Notes under the pieces: model-generated | Told to the model about the DNA's origin: nothing | Seen by the model: only the letters and a program-made list of their open reading frames with translations | The model's database searches: none | From: Luteimicrobium sp049844995 | Lineage (GTDB): Bacteria > Actinomycetota > Actinomycetes > Actinomycetales > Cellulomonadaceae | NCBI RefSeq assembly: GCF_049844995.1 | Contig: NZ_JBNCMC010000001.1 | Location: forward strand, 248,001 to 312,000 | Direction of reading: 5' to 3' | Length of the DNA: 64,000 bases | Position numbers and translations under genes: made by a program | Shown here: positions 24,152 to 33,077 of the stretch, in pieces | Numbering within the stretch: position 1 is the stretch's first letter | Layout of the letters: every line of letters starts with the position of its first letter

Positions 24152-24868
24152 ATGCCTGATGCACCCACGCTCGTCCTCGTCCACGGCGCGTTCGCCGATG
24201 CCGGGAGCTGGGCTCACGTGGCCCGGAACCTGCTCGACCTCGGCTACCGCGTCGTCGTGCCGCCCGTCCTCAACCGGTCCCTCGCGGGAGACGCGGCGTA
24301 CGTCCGTTCGGTCGTCGAGTCGATCGACGGGCCCGTGCTCCTCGCGGGCCACTCGTACGGCGGCGCGGTGATCACGGTCGCGGGAGCGGCGGAGAACGTC
24401 GTCGGCCTGGTGTTCGTCTCCGGCTACGCGCTGGCCGAGGGCGAGAGCCTGGGCGAGCTGCAGGGCCGCTTCCCCGACTCCGACCTCGCGTCGCACCTCG
24501 TCTACACGCCCTACCCCGTCGAGGGTGGCGAGCCCGGCACGGACGTATCCGTCGAGGTCGCGGCCTTCCCGGCGGTCTTCGCGGCCGGCGTGCCCGACGA
24601 CGTCGCCCGCGTCCTCGCCGTGTCGCAGCGGCCGTTGTCCGCGGTCGCGTTCGGCGAGGCGGCGACCGTGGCGGCGTGGCGCACCAAGCCCTCCTGGGGG
24701 ATCGTCTCGGCGGCGGACCACACCATCAACCCCGACGTCGAGCGCTTCGGCTACGAGCGCGCTGGCGTGCGCAAGAGCCTCGAGCTCGACGCCCCGCACC
24801 TCGTGATGCTCACGCACCCGACCGAGGTGGCGGGCCTGATCGCCGAGGCTGCGGCCGAGCTCGCGTGA
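24152..24868 (+). CDS. Alpha/beta hydrolase
   Basis: A 238-residue alpha/beta-hydrolase of the short esterase-like type. VLVHGAFADAGSW carries the HG oxyanion motif, GHSYGGAVI the nucleophile Ser, and the C-terminal ELDAPHLVMLTHP the catalytic His. KPSWGIVSAADHTINPD probably supplies the acid. No signal peptide. It has an AAGGAG site before ATG 24152. A perfect 13-bp hairpin follows the stop codon, and the flavoprotein gene converges on it. The function within the cell is unknown; many relatives are annotated as salicylate esterases without proof. Confidence 0.85.
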   Translation: MPDAPTLVLVHGAFADAGSWAHVARNLLDLGYRVVVPPVLNRSLAGDAAYVRSVVESIDGPVLLAGHSYGGAVITVAGAAENVVGLVFVSGYALAEGESLGELQGRFPDSDLASHLVYTPYPVEGGEPGTDVSVEVAAFPAVFAAGVPDDVARVLAVSQRPLSAVAFGEAATVAAWRTKPSWGIVSAADHTINPDVERFGYERAGVRKSLELDAPHLVMLTHPTEVAGLIAEAAAELA

Positions 24869-24873
24869 CACGT

Positions 24874-24906
24874 GCGGCGGCGACGGGCACGATCCGTCGC
24901 CGCCGC
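24874..24906. terminator. Bidirectional hairpin terminator between convergent genes
   Basis: A perfect 13-bp stem (GCGGCGGCGACGG at 24874-24886 with 24894-24906) and a 7-nt loop, directly between the convergent alpha/beta hydrolase and flavoprotein genes. Its right edge touches the flavoprotein's stop codon. No T-run is present, as is usual for GC-rich actinobacterial terminators. Confidence 0.72.
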
Positions 24907-26120
24907 TACCGGGCGCGGTCGAGCCAGGCCAGCACACCCTGTGCGGCGACGACGCCCGTGCTGAACGACGCCTGCAGCAGGTAGCCGCCCGTCGGCGCCT
25001 GCCAGTCGAGCATCTCGCCCGCGACGAACGTGCCCGGGAGGCGGCGGAGCATGAGGGCCTCGTCGACCTCCGCCCACGAGACGCCACCCGCGGTGGAGAT
25101 CGCTCGCTCGATGGGCATCGTCGCGTCGACGGCCACCGGCACCGACGCGATGAGCGCGGCCATCGGCTCGGGCTCGCTCGGCAGCGCGCCCGCCTCACGC
25201 AGCAGCGCGATCGCGGCGGGGTCCAGACCGACCGAGCGGCGCAGCCAGTTGGAGACGGAGTCCTTCGGGCGCCGCCGTCGCAGCCTGTCGGCGAGCTGGT
25301 CGACGCTCAGGTCGGGCCGCAGGTCGACCTCGACGACGCACCGGCCGCGCGCGAGGGCATCCTGGATCGCGGCACCGATCGCGTACACCGGGCCTCCCTC
25401 GATCCCGGCCCGCGTCAGCATCGCGTCACCGCGCGCCGTCGGACCGTCCGCCCCGAGGACGGTCAGGCCGACGTTCTTCAGCGGCGTGCCGGCGAACCGC
25501 TCCGCGAACGCCTCGCTCCACGCCACGCGGAGGCCGACGTTCGCGGGCAGCAAGGGCGCTACCACGACACCGCGTTCGGCGAACGGGGCGGTCCAGCTGC
25601 CGTCGGCGCCGAGCCGCGGCCACGAGGCACCCCCGAGCGCGAAGACGACCGCGTCGGAGGTGATCGTGCTCGCGGCACCGTCGTCGCCGGCGAAGCGCAG
25701 CCCGCCGTCCTCCGCCCAGCCCGTCCAACGACGTCGCCGCTCGATCCGCACCCCCAGCTCGCCCAGACGCGCCAACCAGGCCCGGACCAGCGGGGTCGCC
25801 CGGAACGACTGCGGGAACACGCGCCCGCTGGTCCCGACGAACGTCGGTTCGCCCAGTCCCTCGCACCACGCGCGCAGGTCTGCCGGACCGAACGCGTCGA
25901 GCATCGGTGCCAGCACCTCCGCCGAGGGCCCGTACCGGCGCAGGAACGGGGCCCGGTCCTCGGTGTGGGTGAGGTTCAGGCCGCCGTGACCCGCCAGGAG
26001 GAACTTGCGCGGGACCGACGGCATCCGGTCGTACACCGTCACCGTCGCTCCCGCCCGGGCGAGCACCTCGGCCGCGATCAGCCCCGCCGGGCCCCCGCCG
26101 ACGACGGTCACCGTGCTCAC
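24906..26120 (-). CDS. HI0933-like NAD(P)/FAD-dependent flavoprotein (TIGR03862-like)
   Basis: A 404-residue flavoprotein of the HI0933/BaiN-like family. The FAD loop is VTVVGGGPAGLIAAEVLARAG with VYDRMPSVPRKFLLAGHGGLNLTH (split: FLLAGHGGLNLTH), the family's signature. FVGTSGRVFPQSFRATPLVRAW, VFALGGASWPRLGADG and FVAGEMLDWQAPTGGYLLQ near the C-terminus complete the pattern. Related enzymes reduce bile acids or have unknown substrates. The gene ends at the hairpin shared with the hydrolase. It appears to be transcribed alone. Confidence 0.88.
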   Translation of the reverse strand: MSTVTVVGGGPAGLIAAEVLARAGATVTVYDRMPSVPRKFLLAGHGGLNLTHTEDRAPFLRRYGPSAEVLAPMLDAFGPADLRAWCEGLGEPTFVGTSGRVFPQSFRATPLVRAWLARLGELGVRIERRRRWTGWAEDGGLRFAGDDGAASTITSDAVVFALGGASWPRLGADGSWTAPFAERGVVVAPLLPANVGLRVAWSEAFAERFAGTPLKNVGLTVLGADGPTARGDAMLTRAGIEGGPVYAIGAAIQDALARGRCVVEVDLRPDLSVDQLADRLRRRRPKDSVSNWLRRSVGLDPAAIALLREAGALPSEPEPMAALIASVPVAVDATMPIERAISTAGGVSWAEVDEALMLRRLPGTFVAGEMLDWQAPTGGYLLQASFSTGVVAAQGVLAWLDRAR

Positions 26121-26238
26121 AGGGCCCGGTCCGGGAGCGCGACGACCCGTCTCAGCATCGGACGAACGTAACAGGTGCGCGCCGCCGGGTCGCCGCCCTT
26201 CCGACCGGCGCCCGCGGGCGTGCCAGCAGTCGACGCGA

Positions 26239-27000
26239 TCACATGGTCTGGCGCATCCCGCCGTCGATGACGACGTCCGCGCCCGTGAGGTTCGCGAACC
26301 GGGGGCTCCCGACGACCGCAGCGAGGTCGGCCACCTCGCCCGGCTGCGTGAAGCGGCCGGTGACCATCGCCTGCTCGGCGCCGCGGCGGACGTCGTCGGC
26401 GGTGGCGCCCGTGGCGGCGGACACGGTGTCCGCGACGCCGCCGTGCCCGAGCCACAGGTCGGTGGCGACGGGGCCGGGGCTGATCGAGTTGACCCGGATC
26501 CCGGCCGGCCCGAGCTCCTTGGACAGCGACTTGGTCCAGCTCAGCAGGGCCGCCTTGGCGGCGCTGTAGTCCATCACCAGCGGGTCGGCGAGCATCGCGT
26601 TCTCGCTGACGACGTTGACGATCGCGGAGCCCGACGGCATCCGCCCGACGAGCGCGCGCGTCACCCGCACCGCGGCGAGCAGGTTGAGGTCGAGCGTCGA
26701 CTGCCAGGCGGCGTCGTCGATGCTGGCGAACCCGCCGGGCCGGGGCGGGGCCGAGCCGACGTTGTTGACGAGGACGTCGAGGCGCTCGCCGACGGCGTCG
26801 ACCAGCGCCAGCGGGCCGTCCGCGGTGGACAGGTCGGCGGGGACGAAACGGACGTCGCCGGGGGGCGGGTCGTCGGGGGCGTGCCGCGCGACGGCGACGA
26901 CCCGCATCCCCTCGGCGAGGAGGCGTCCGACGATCGCGAGCCCGATCCCACGGCTCGCCCCCGTCACCAGTGCGGTTCTGCCGTGCAGCTCGAGGTCCAT
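26239..27000 (-). CDS. Short-chain dehydrogenase/reductase
   Basis: A 253-residue classical SDR. The cofactor loop is ALVTGASRGIGLAIV, LVNNVGSAPP is the NNAG-like motif, and the catalytic residues lie in IVNVVSENA (Ser) and MDYSAAKAALLS (Tyr-x3-Lys). ISPGPVATDLWLGHGG and the terminal LTGADVVIDGGMRQ are typical of 3-oxoacyl reductase-like SDRs. The substrate is unknown. It is divergent from the alpha/beta hydrolase at 27131, with 130 bp between. Confidence 0.88.
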   Translation of the reverse strand: MDLELHGRTALVTGASRGIGLAIVGRLLAEGMRVVAVARHAPDDPPPGDVRFVPADLSTADGPLALVDAVGERLDVLVNNVGSAPPRPGGFASIDDAAWQSTLDLNLLAAVRVTRALVGRMPSGSAIVNVVSENAMLADPLVMDYSAAKAALLSWTKSLSKELGPAGIRVNSISPGPVATDLWLGHGGVADTVSAATGATADDVRRGAEQAMVTGRFTQPGEVADLAAVVGSPRFANLTGADVVIDGGMRQTM

Positions 27001-27130
27001 GGGTCGACGCTAGGACCGGACGGACGGCGGCGCCTCACGTGGCCGCTCCGGCCGACGGGCCGGCCACCGTGGTCCTGCTCGCGCACGGTCCCTTCGTCGT
27101 CGTCGCACGGATGCAGCTGAGGAGCTCGCC

Positions 27131-27946
27131 ATGACCACGTCCCCGACCCCTGTCGTCTTCATCCACGGCCTCTGGCTGTCCGCGTCCTCGTGGCAGCCCT
27201 GGCTCGACCTGTTCACCGAGCGCGGCTTCGCGCCGGTCGCGCCGACGTGGCCCGGCGAGCCGCCGTCGGTCGCCGAGGCCCGCGCGAACCCGGAGTCCGC
27301 CGCCGGTCACGGGATCGAGGACGTGACCCGGCACTACGCGGAGATCATCGACGGTCTCGACGCCGCGCCCATCCTCGTGGGGCACTCGTTCGGCGGCATG
27401 ATCGCCGAGAAGCTGCTCGGCGAGGGCCGGGGGGCCGCGGCGGTGGCGATCGACGCCGCCCAGATCAAGGGCGTGCTGCCGCTGCCGCTGTCGTCCCTGC
27501 GGGCCACCCTGCCCGTGTTCCGGAACTTCGCCAACGAGAAGCGGGCGGTCTCGCTGACCGCCGACCAGTTCCGCTACTCGTTCGGCAACGCCCTCGAGCC
27601 CGACGAGTCCGACGCGCTGTTCGAGGCGTGGACCATCCCGTCGCCCGGGAAGCCGTTGTTCGAGGCGGCCAGCGCGAACTTCTCGCGCCACTCGCCCGCC
27701 AAGGTCGCGACCGGCAACACGGAGCGCGGTCCGCTGCTGCTGATCATGGGCGGCAAGGACCACACCGTCCCCGAGGCGATCACGAAGTCGACCCTCAAGC
27801 AGTACCGCGGCTCGACGGCGGTCACGGAGCTCGTCGAGTTCCCCGACCGCGGGCACTCGCTGACGATCGACGGCGGGTGGCGCGAGGTCGCCGACTCGGT
27901 GCTGAGCTGGATCGAGGCGAGGGTGAGCGAACCCGCGGCGGTCTGA
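27131..27946 (+). CDS. Alpha/beta hydrolase
   Basis: A 271-residue alpha/beta-hydrolase. VVFIHGLWLSASSWQPWLDLF holds the oxyanion HG, GHSFGGMIAEKLLG the nucleophile Ser, IMGGKDHTVPEAI the acid region and PDRGHSLTIDGGW the His. The long insert ending in PGKPLFEAASANFSRHSPAK forms a lid. There is a GAGGAG site before the ATG. It is divergent from the SDR gene. Relatives include non-haem peroxidase-like and epoxide-hydrolase-like enzymes; the role is not known. Confidence 0.86.
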   Translation: MTTSPTPVVFIHGLWLSASSWQPWLDLFTERGFAPVAPTWPGEPPSVAEARANPESAAGHGIEDVTRHYAEIIDGLDAAPILVGHSFGGMIAEKLLGEGRGAAAVAIDAAQIKGVLPLPLSSLRATLPVFRNFANEKRAVSLTADQFRYSFGNALEPDESDALFEAWTIPSPGKPLFEAASANFSRHSPAKVATGNTERGPLLLIMGGKDHTVPEAITKSTLKQYRGSTAVTELVEFPDRGHSLTIDGGWREVADSVLSWIEARVSEPAAV

Positions 27947-28026
27947 CGCGCGGCCCCCGGTACCCTGGTTCGTCGGCCGCGCCCCGGGCGTCGTGCCGGC
28001 TCCCTTCCTTCCACGCGCAGCGGCGT

Positions 28027-28070
28027 GCGCTCCGCCGGTCCCGGCCGGAGCGCGCGCCGCTGCGGCGCGC
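28027..28070 (+). promoter_or_regulatory. GC-rich structured leader of the SulP gene
   Basis: Two adjacent hairpins in the 153-bp leader: GCGCTCCG (28027-28034) with CGGAGCGC (28045-28052), and GCGCGCCGC (28052-28060) with GCGGCGCGC (28062-28070) around a single T. They end 29 bp before the ATG. Function is not known; a regulatory RNA or simply a terminator for the preceding hydrolase gene are both possible. Confidence 0.4.
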
Positions 28071-28099
28071 CCGCGCCCGCCCCCAGCCGAGAGGCCCGC

Positions 28100-29608
28100 A
28101 TGTCCGCCCCCCTCACCGTCCCTGCCGCCGACGCCGCGTGGTCCGTCCGCACCGCGCTGCGGTCACCGCGCCGGCTCCGGATCGAGGTGCTGGCGGGCCT
28201 CGTCGTGGCGCTCGCGCTGATCCCCGAGGCGATCGCCTTCTCGATCGTGGCGGGCGTGGACCCGCGGGTCGGGCTGTTCGCGTCGTTCACGATGGCCGTG
28301 ACCATCGCGTTCGTGGGCGGGCGTCCCGCCATGATCTCCGCGGCCACGGGGTCGGTCGCGCTCGTCACCGCGCCGCTCGTGCGCGACCACGGGCTCGACT
28401 ACCTGATCGCGACCGTGATCCTCGCCGGCGTGATCCAGGTCGCGCTCGGCCTGCTGGGGGCCGCGAAGCTCATGCGGTTCATCCCGCGGTCCGTCATGGT
28501 GGGTTTCGTCAACGCGCTCGCGATCCTCATCTTCATGTCCCAGCTCACGCACCTCGTGCACGTGCCGTGGGCGGTGTACCCGATGGTCGCCGTCGGGATC
28601 GCGCTCATCGTCCTCGTCCCGCGGTGGACGAAGGTGGTGCCGGCGCCGCTCGTGGCGATCGTCCTGCTGACGGCGGTGACGCTCGCGGCGTCGATCGACG
28701 TGCCGACCGTGGGCGACGAGGGTGCGCTGCCCGACTCGCTGCCCTCGCTCGTGGTGCCGCACGTGCCGTTCACGTTCGAGACGTTCCGGATCATCGCCCC
28801 GTACGCGGTGGGGATGGCGCTCGTCGCGCTGCTCGAGTCGCTGCTGACCGCGAAGCTCGTCGACGACGTCACGGACACCCGATCTGACAAGACCCGCGAG
28901 TCGTGGGGCCAGGGCGTCGCGAACATCGTCACGGGGTTCTTCGGCGGCATGGGCGGCTGCGCGATGATCGGCCAGACGATGATCAACACGAAGGTGTCAG
29001 GCGCGCGGACCCGGATCTCGACCTTCCTGGCGGGCGTGTTCCTGCTCGTGCTCGTCGTGGGGCTGGGCGACGTCGTCGCCCGCATCCCGATGGCGGCGCT
29101 CGTCGCGGTCATGGTCATGGTGTCGGTCGGCACGTTCGACTGGCACTCGGTCAGGCCCGCGACGCTGCGCCGGATGCCGCGGTCGGAGACGCTGGTCATG
29201 GTCGCGACGGTGGCCGTCACCGTCGCGACGTCGAACCTCGCGTACGGGGTGATCGTCGGCGTCCTCGCCGCGATGGTCCTGTTCGCGCGCCGCGTCGCCC
29301 ACCTCACGACCGTCACGCGCACCGACGACGGCGACGACCCGACGCGCCGGGCCTACGCGGTCACGGGCGAGCTCTTCTTCGCGTCCTCCAACGACCTCGT
29401 CCACCAGTTCGACTACGACGCGGGCGCCGCGCACGTCGTCGTCGACCTGTCCCGCGCGCACGTCTGGGACGCGTCCACCGTCGCCACGCTCGACGCCGTC
29501 CGCACCCGGTACGAGGCGAGGGGCGCGACGCTCGAGATCGTCGGGATGGACGACGACTCCGCGGCCCGGCACGGGCGCCTGACCGGCGCGCTGGCCGGCG
29601 GGAGCTGA
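28100..29608 (+). CDS. SulP-family anion transporter
   Basis: A 502-residue inner-membrane SulP/SLC26-type transporter. The family signature appears as EVLAGLVVALALIPEAIAFS near residue 35 and ISAATGSVALVTAPL on the following helix; TM segments continue to about residue 410 (10-12 helices). GGMGGCAMIGQTMINTKVSG is the conserved central motif. The C-terminal 90 residues form a STAS domain (YAVTGELFFASSNDLVHQF, VVVDLSRAHVWDASTVATLD). It may carry sulfate, bicarbonate or another anion. ATG start with GAGAGG before it, behind a hairpin-rich leader. Confidence 0.92.
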   Translation: MSAPLTVPAADAAWSVRTALRSPRRLRIEVLAGLVVALALIPEAIAFSIVAGVDPRVGLFASFTMAVTIAFVGGRPAMISAATGSVALVTAPLVRDHGLDYLIATVILAGVIQVALGLLGAAKLMRFIPRSVMVGFVNALAILIFMSQLTHLVHVPWAVYPMVAVGIALIVLVPRWTKVVPAPLVAIVLLTAVTLAASIDVPTVGDEGALPDSLPSLVVPHVPFTFETFRIIAPYAVGMALVALLESLLTAKLVDDVTDTRSDKTRESWGQGVANIVTGFFGGMGGCAMIGQTMINTKVSGARTRISTFLAGVFLLVLVVGLGDVVARIPMAALVAVMVMVSVGTFDWHSVRPATLRRMPRSETLVMVATVAVTVATSNLAYGVIVGVLAAMVLFARRVAHLTTVTRTDDGDDPTRRAYAVTGELFFASSNDLVHQFDYDAGAAHVVVDLSRAHVWDASTVATLDAVRTRYEARGATLEIVGMDDDSAARHGRLTGALAGGS

Positions 29609-29663
29609 CCGCTCTCCGCGCCACGGTGGGCGCGACCGGCGTCCGGACCTTAGCGTGAACGGC

Positions 29664-30785
29664 GTGACCCAGGACGACGACGGCGCGCGCCCGGGCGTCC
29701 GCGCGGAGCGGCCGGGACGCCTGCGGCTCCAGGTGCCGCCCTGGCTGCGCACGGTCGGCACGGGCTCGTGGTTCGTGGTCGGGGCGCTGGTCGTCGTCGC
29801 CGTCGCGCTGTTCCTGTTCGCCAAGGTGACGCCCGTCCTGATCCCGCTCATCATCGCCGCGGTGCTCGCTGCGATCCTCGTGCCCGTCGTGGACCGGCTC
29901 GAGCGCTGGCACGTCCCGCGGTGGCTCGGCGCCGCCCTGCTGCTGCTCGTCGGGCTGTCGGCGGTCGTCGTCCTCGTCGTGGTCGTGGTGCGCGTGATCA
30001 TCGGCCAGAGCGGCGCGATCTGGGCCGAGGTGCAGGCCGGGCTCCAGTCGATCGCCGACCGGCTCGACCTGCCGGACGGATGGGGCGCCCGGCTCGTCGC
30101 GTCGCTCCGCTCGGGCACCCCCGGCTTCCTCGTCGGGGGCCTCGGCTTCGCGATCTCGTCCGTCACGGCGCTCGTCGTGGGCGTGGTCCTCGGCGTCTTC
30201 ATGCTCCTGTTCCTGCTCAAGGACTGGGTGCCCATCACGCGCTGGACGACCCACCACGTGGGCGTGCCGGCCCCGCTCGCCCAGGACGTCCTCGACGGCA
30301 CGGTCCACGCGTTCCGCGGCTACGCGCTGGGGCTCACGATGCTCGGCGTCGCGAACGCCGTCGTCGTGGCGGTGGGCGCGCTGATCTTCGGGGTGCCGCT
30401 CGTCGGGGCGATCGCCGTGGTGACGTTCGTGGCGTCGTACGTGCCCTACTTCGGCGCCTGCGTGGCGGGGGCGTTCGCGGTCGTCGTGGCGTTCGGCGAC
30501 GGCGGGCTGCCGGTCGCGCTCGCGATGCTCGCCGTCGTGCTGCTCGCCAACAACACGATCCAGAACCTGCTCGAGCCGTTCGCGTTCGGGCGCCCGCTGC
30601 GGCTGCACCCGCTCGTCGTCCTTCTCGTCACGACCGCCGGCACGCTGCTCTTCGGGCTGATGGGCGCGATCCTCGCCGCGCCGGTGACGTCGGCGTGCCT
30701 CAACGCCCTCCGCGTGCTGCGGGAGGCGGGGCTCTTCGAGGAGCACGTGGTCGCCGTCGAGCACGACGCCGGCCCGACGGGCTGA
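29664..30785 (+). CDS. AI-2E-type (PerM-like) membrane transporter
   Basis: A 373-residue integral membrane protein of the AI-2E transporter/PerM family. The first helix pair is WFVVGALVVVAVALFLFAK and VLIPLIIAAVLAAILVPVV; later helices include the conserved PYFGACVAGAFAVVVAF and NNTIQNLLEPFAFGRPLRLHP segment, where the family's PxxxG and QxxEP-like motifs lie. The start chosen is GTG 29664 because TAGCGT (29651-29656) looks like its -10 and ends 7 bp before it, while the upstream GTG 29655 overlaps that hexamer. The transported compound is unknown. Confidence 0.88.
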   Translation: MTQDDDGARPGVRAERPGRLRLQVPPWLRTVGTGSWFVVGALVVVAVALFLFAKVTPVLIPLIIAAVLAAILVPVVDRLERWHVPRWLGAALLLLVGLSAVVVLVVVVVRVIIGQSGAIWAEVQAGLQSIADRLDLPDGWGARLVASLRSGTPGFLVGGLGFAISSVTALVVGVVLGVFMLLFLLKDWVPITRWTTHHVGVPAPLAQDVLDGTVHAFRGYALGLTMLGVANAVVVAVGALIFGVPLVGAIAVVTFVASYVPYFGACVAGAFAVVVAFGDGGLPVALAMLAVVLLANNTIQNLLEPFAFGRPLRLHPLVVLLVTTAGTLLFGLMGAILAAPVTSACLNALRVLREAGLFEEHVVAVEHDAGPTG

Positions 30786-30829
30786 GGTCACCCCGCCGCC
30801 CGCTTGTCCCGGCACCTCGGCGGTGATCA

Positions 30830-30878
30830 AGATACCGATTTCAAGATCTCCTTGCTTCCGTTCGTGAAATCGGTATCA
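30830..30878 (+). promoter_or_regulatory. Promoter with paired LacI operators upstream of the alpha-galactosidase gene
   Basis: A 13-bp inverted repeat with 21-bp spacer (GATACCGATTTCA at 30831-30843; TGAAATCGGTATC at 30865-30877). Each arm is itself a 14-bp degenerate palindrome of the form TGAWAnCGnTWTCA. A promoter lies within: TTGCTT (30852-30857), a 16-bp spacer and TATCAT (30874-30879), so the right site covers the -10 element. A third similar site stands before the gene at 37440. Confidence 0.75.
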
Positions 30879-30917
30879 TCGTTCGCAGGTACGGACCTAC
30901 GACGGGGAAGGACGGCG

Positions 30918-33047
30918 ATGAGCCGACTGCGATGGGGCAGCGCCACGGCGGTGCTGGAGCTCGACTGGAGCGACACGGAGCCGGTACGGCTCGCGGCTCT
31001 GGAGCTCGACGGGCGCCGCGTGGAGATGCCCGCCGGCGTGCCGCTGGTCGAGGTCCTGACCGTGTCGCACGGCCACACGCTCGCCAGCTCGCGGCTCGTC
31101 CACACCCGGATCGGCGCCGAGTCCCGGTACGTCTCGCACGCCGAGCGCCGTGTCGAACGCGGCACGGAGCTCGAGCTCGAGCTCGTCCACGCCGAGACCC
31201 GGCTCGCGTCGACGCTGCGGCTCCGGGTCCTCGACGGCGCTCCCGCCGCCTTCCGGTCCGAGGTCACCGTCCGCAACGACGGGGAGAGCCCGGCATCCGT
31301 CCGCTCCGTCGCCTCCTTCGCCGCGTACCTGGGCGACGCGTCCGGCCCCACCGGCTCCGTCCGGGAGTGGTCGCTCCTGCGGGGCCGCAGCGACTGGCTC
31401 GGCGAGGCGCGCTGGACGCGTGAGGCCCTCGCGCGGCGCTTCCCCGCCCTGCGCGAGGACCTCACGGGCCACGACCCGCGCGGGCAGCTCAAGGCCGTCT
31501 CGACCGGTACCTGGTCCACCGGCACGCAGTACCCGGCCGCCGTCGTCACGACGGGCGCGCTCGCGTGGGCGTTCCAGGTGGAGCACAACGGGGCGTGGCG
31601 CTGGGAGATCGGCGAGGACACGCGCGCCGGGTACCTCGCGCTGAGCGGCCCCACCGAGCTCGACCACCAGTGGACGCGCGTGCTCCGCCCGGGCGAGCAG
31701 CTCACGACCGTGCCGGCGTCGGTGGCGTTCGGCGCCGACGACGACGCCGCGCTCGCCGGGCTCACGGCCTACCGGCGCAGCGCGCGGCGGCCCCACCCCG
31801 ACAACGACGCGCTCGCCGTCGTCTTCAACGACTACATGAACACGCTCGACGGCGACCCGACGACGGCGCGCCTCCTCCCGCTCGTCGACGCCGCCGCCGA
31901 GGTGGGCGCCGAGGTCTTCTGCATCGACGCGGGCTGGTACGACGACGACGGCGACTGGTGGGACAGCGTGGGGGAGTGGACGCCGTCGACGGTGCGCTTC
32001 CCGCACGGGCTGTCGGAGGTCGTCGACCGGATCCGTTCGCGCGGCATGGTCCCGGGGCTGTGGCTCGAGCCCGAGGTCGTGGGCGTGAACAGCCCGCTCG
32101 CCGACACGCTCCCCGCCGACGCGTTCTTCCAGCGCGCGGGGGAGCGCGTGGTCGAGCACCACCGCTACCACCTCGACCTGCGCCACCCGGCGGCCCGGGC
32201 GCACCTCGACGCCGTCGTCGACCGGCTGGTCGCGGAGTTCGGCATCGGCTACTTCAAGCTCGACTACAACATCGACCCGGGCGCCGGCACGGACGTCGAC
32301 GCCGACAGCGTCGGAGACGCTCTCCTGGCGCACAACCGGGCGCACCTCGCGTGGCTCGACGGCGTGCTCGACCGCCACCCGGGGCTCGTCCTCGAGAACT
32401 GCGGCTCCGGCGCGATGCGCGCGGACTTCGCCCTGCTGTCCCGGCTCCAGCTCCAGTCGACCTCGGACCAGCAGGACCCCGCCGCCTACCCGCCGATCGC
32501 TGCGTCGTCGACGGTCTCCGTGCTCCCCGAGCAGGCGGCGAGCTGGGCGTACCCGCAGCCGGAGATGAGCGACGAGGAGATCGCGTTCACGCTGGTCACG
32601 GGCCTCTCGGCCCGGTTCTACCTGTCGGGCCACCTCGACCGCATGACCGACGGTCAGCGGGCCCTGGTGACCGAGGCGGTCCGTGCGGCGAAGGCCCTGC
32701 GCCACGACCTCGCCTCCACCTACCCCTCGTGGCCGCTCGGCCTCCCCGGCTGGGACGACCCCTGGGTCGCGAGCGCGCTCCGAACGCCGGCCCGCCGCGT
32801 CGTCGCGGTGTGGAGCCGGGACCCCGCCGAGGAGGAGACCGTCCTGGTCCTTCCCGACCTCACCGGTGCCGACGTGCAGGTCGGCACCGTCTTCCCCACG
32901 ACGCTCCCCGAGTGGGGGACGAAGTGGGACCCCGCATCCGGCCGGCTCACCGTCCGCAACACGACGGGCGCGGTCGGAGCACGCCTGCTCAAGCTGCGTC
33001 CGGCCCCCGCCGCGACCGACGCGGGCGGCGCCACACCCTCTCTGTAG
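30918..33047 (+). CDS. Alpha-galactosidase, GH36
   Basis: A 709-residue cytoplasmic GH36 enzyme. An N-terminal beta-supersandwich (1-300) precedes the TIM barrel. Barrel motifs: VFCIDAGWYDDDGDWWDSVG, GLWLEPEVVG, YFKLDYNIDPG with nucleophile Asp449, ENCGSGAMRADFALL, and STSDQQDP with acid/base Asp517. ATG 30918 follows GGGGAAGG; longer frames upstream run across the operators and are not used. No signal peptide, so the substrate (melibiose, raffinose-type sugars or another alpha-galactoside) must be imported, presumably by the transporter encoded next. Two LacI operator sites precede it. Relatives may also act as alpha-N-acetylgalactosaminidases. Confidence 0.93.
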   Translation: MSRLRWGSATAVLELDWSDTEPVRLAALELDGRRVEMPAGVPLVEVLTVSHGHTLASSRLVHTRIGAESRYVSHAERRVERGTELELELVHAETRLASTLRLRVLDGAPAAFRSEVTVRNDGESPASVRSVASFAAYLGDASGPTGSVREWSLLRGRSDWLGEARWTREALARRFPALREDLTGHDPRGQLKAVSTGTWSTGTQYPAAVVTTGALAWAFQVEHNGAWRWEIGEDTRAGYLALSGPTELDHQWTRVLRPGEQLTTVPASVAFGADDDAALAGLTAYRRSARRPHPDNDALAVVFNDYMNTLDGDPTTARLLPLVDAAAEVGAEVFCIDAGWYDDDGDWWDSVGEWTPSTVRFPHGLSEVVDRIRSRGMVPGLWLEPEVVGVNSPLADTLPADAFFQRAGERVVEHHRYHLDLRHPAARAHLDAVVDRLVAEFGIGYFKLDYNIDPGAGTDVDADSVGDALLAHNRAHLAWLDGVLDRHPGLVLENCGSGAMRADFALLSRLQLQSTSDQQDPAAYPPIAASSTVSVLPEQAASWAYPQPEMSDEEIAFTLVTGLSARFYLSGHLDRMTDGQRALVTEAVRAAKALRHDLASTYPSWPLGLPGWDDPWVASALRTPARRVVAVWSRDPAEEETVLVLPDLTGADVQVGTVFPTTLPEWGTKWDPASGRLTVRNTTGAVGARLLKLRPAPAATDAGGATPSL

Positions 33048-33077
33048 CGTCCACCACCACATCCAAGGAGTTGTTCG

